DNA from: Methylocystis sp. | GTDB lineage: Bacteria; Pseudomonadota; Alphaproteobacteria; Rhizobiales; Beijerinckiaceae | Assembly: GCA_002929055.1 (NCBI GenBank) | Contig: PERY01000024.1 | Span: 1 to 40,835 of the forward strand | DNA: 40,835 nucleotides | Direction of reading: 5' to 3' | In this document: positions 40,807 to 40,835 of the stretch, piece by piece | Position numbering within the stretch: position 1 is the stretch's first letter | Layout of the letters: every line of letters starts with the position of its first letter | Notes under the pieces: generated by a model | Databases searched by the model: none | What the model saw: the letters and a program-made list of their open reading frames with translations, nothing else | Told to the model about the DNA's origin: nothing | Made by a program: the position numbers and the translations under genes

Positions 40807-40835
40807 ATCTGCGGCGGCTTGGGGCCGCCGCAGAT
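40807..40835. other. Perfect 12-bp inverted repeat at the window edge
   Basis: ATCTGCGGCGGC (40807-40818) and GCCGCCGCAGAT (40824-40835) flank a 5-base spacer. It may be a terminator whose T-run lies past the window end, or part of an interspersed repeat. No T-run follows on the minus strand. Confidence 0.6.

Noticed and set aside
1..40835. CRISPR arrays, insertion sequences or replication origins
   Set aside because: No regularly spaced repeats, transposase frames with terminal repeats, or DnaA-box clusters were seen. The only repeats are the short tandem tracts, the kup duplication and one REP-like element.
40807..40835. Terminator for thrS or a plus-strand gene
   Set aside because: It lies upstream of thrS, has no T-run on the minus strand, and no plus-strand gene precedes it in the window, so I list it only as an inverted repeat.

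Overview
The window looks like chromosome from a GC-rich alphaproteobacterial methylotroph, most likely a Methylocystis/Methylosinus-type methanotroph or a close relative in Rhizobiales. The strongest evidence is a block of archaeal-type C1 genes using tetrahydromethanopterin (H4MPT) and methanofuran: fae, mtdB and homologues of mfnB, mfnE and mfnF. It also has Rhizobiales-style genes: an Omp25/31-type porin with the ADLPSRKAP start, a zinc-ribbon-less AccD, an SDHAF4-like protein and the trpA-accD-folC order. No methane monooxygenase or methanol dehydrogenase gene lies in the window, so the genus is an inference.

Layout. 1-1.5 kb: glmU on the minus strand. 1.7-6.9 kb: a tightly coupled chain opgG-opgH-DUF952-pyrD (osmoregulated periplasmic glucans, then pyrimidine synthesis). 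6.9-8.3 kb: a divergent Fae paralogue and a TIM-barrel isomerase-like protein. 8.35-9.8 kb: a minus-strand operon of three small membrane-associated stress-type proteins (YqjD-like, YqjE/DUF1469, DUF3618). 9.9-11.7 kb: modE, then a YqeB-like molybdenum-hydroxylase accessory gene interrupted by one in-frame amber codon. 11.9-13.1 kb: an outer-membrane porin with a clear terminator, and tRNA-Gln(CUG) with its own promoter. 13.3-16.3 kb: a Ppx/GppA phosphatase, a divergent polysaccharide deacetylase and rppH. 16.3-19.4 kb: a 1024-residue single-chain restriction-modification enzyme with an AT-rich recognition segment, probably horizontally acquired. 19.4-21.9 kb: rsmB, an SDHAF4-like gene and a dienelactone hydrolase. 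22.2-26.0 kb: two tandem kup potassium transporter genes. 26.2-29.2 kb: trpA-accD-folC.

29.3-37.9 kb is the C1 cofactor island. A plus-strand operon (MfnB-FolB fusion, MfnE-like kinase, DmrB-like flavoprotein, dihydropteroate-synthase-like protein, DUF447) runs head-on into a minus-strand block (large membrane protein, mfnF homologue, fae, mtdB). Fae condenses formaldehyde with H4MPT and MtdB oxidises the product. The other genes probably make or recycle the H4MPT and methanofuran-type cofactors of that pathway. 38.2-40.8 kb: rpmB with a good promoter and terminator, an interspersed palindromic repeat, and thrS.

Most interesting points: the MfnB-FolB fusion; the uncharacterised membrane protein inside the cofactor island; the Fae paralogue that appears to lack the catalytic histidine and sits beside a metal-site TIM barrel; the amber-interrupted YqeB gene next to modE; the mosaic restriction-modification gene; and a perfect four-copy GGGGCC tract upstream of glmU.
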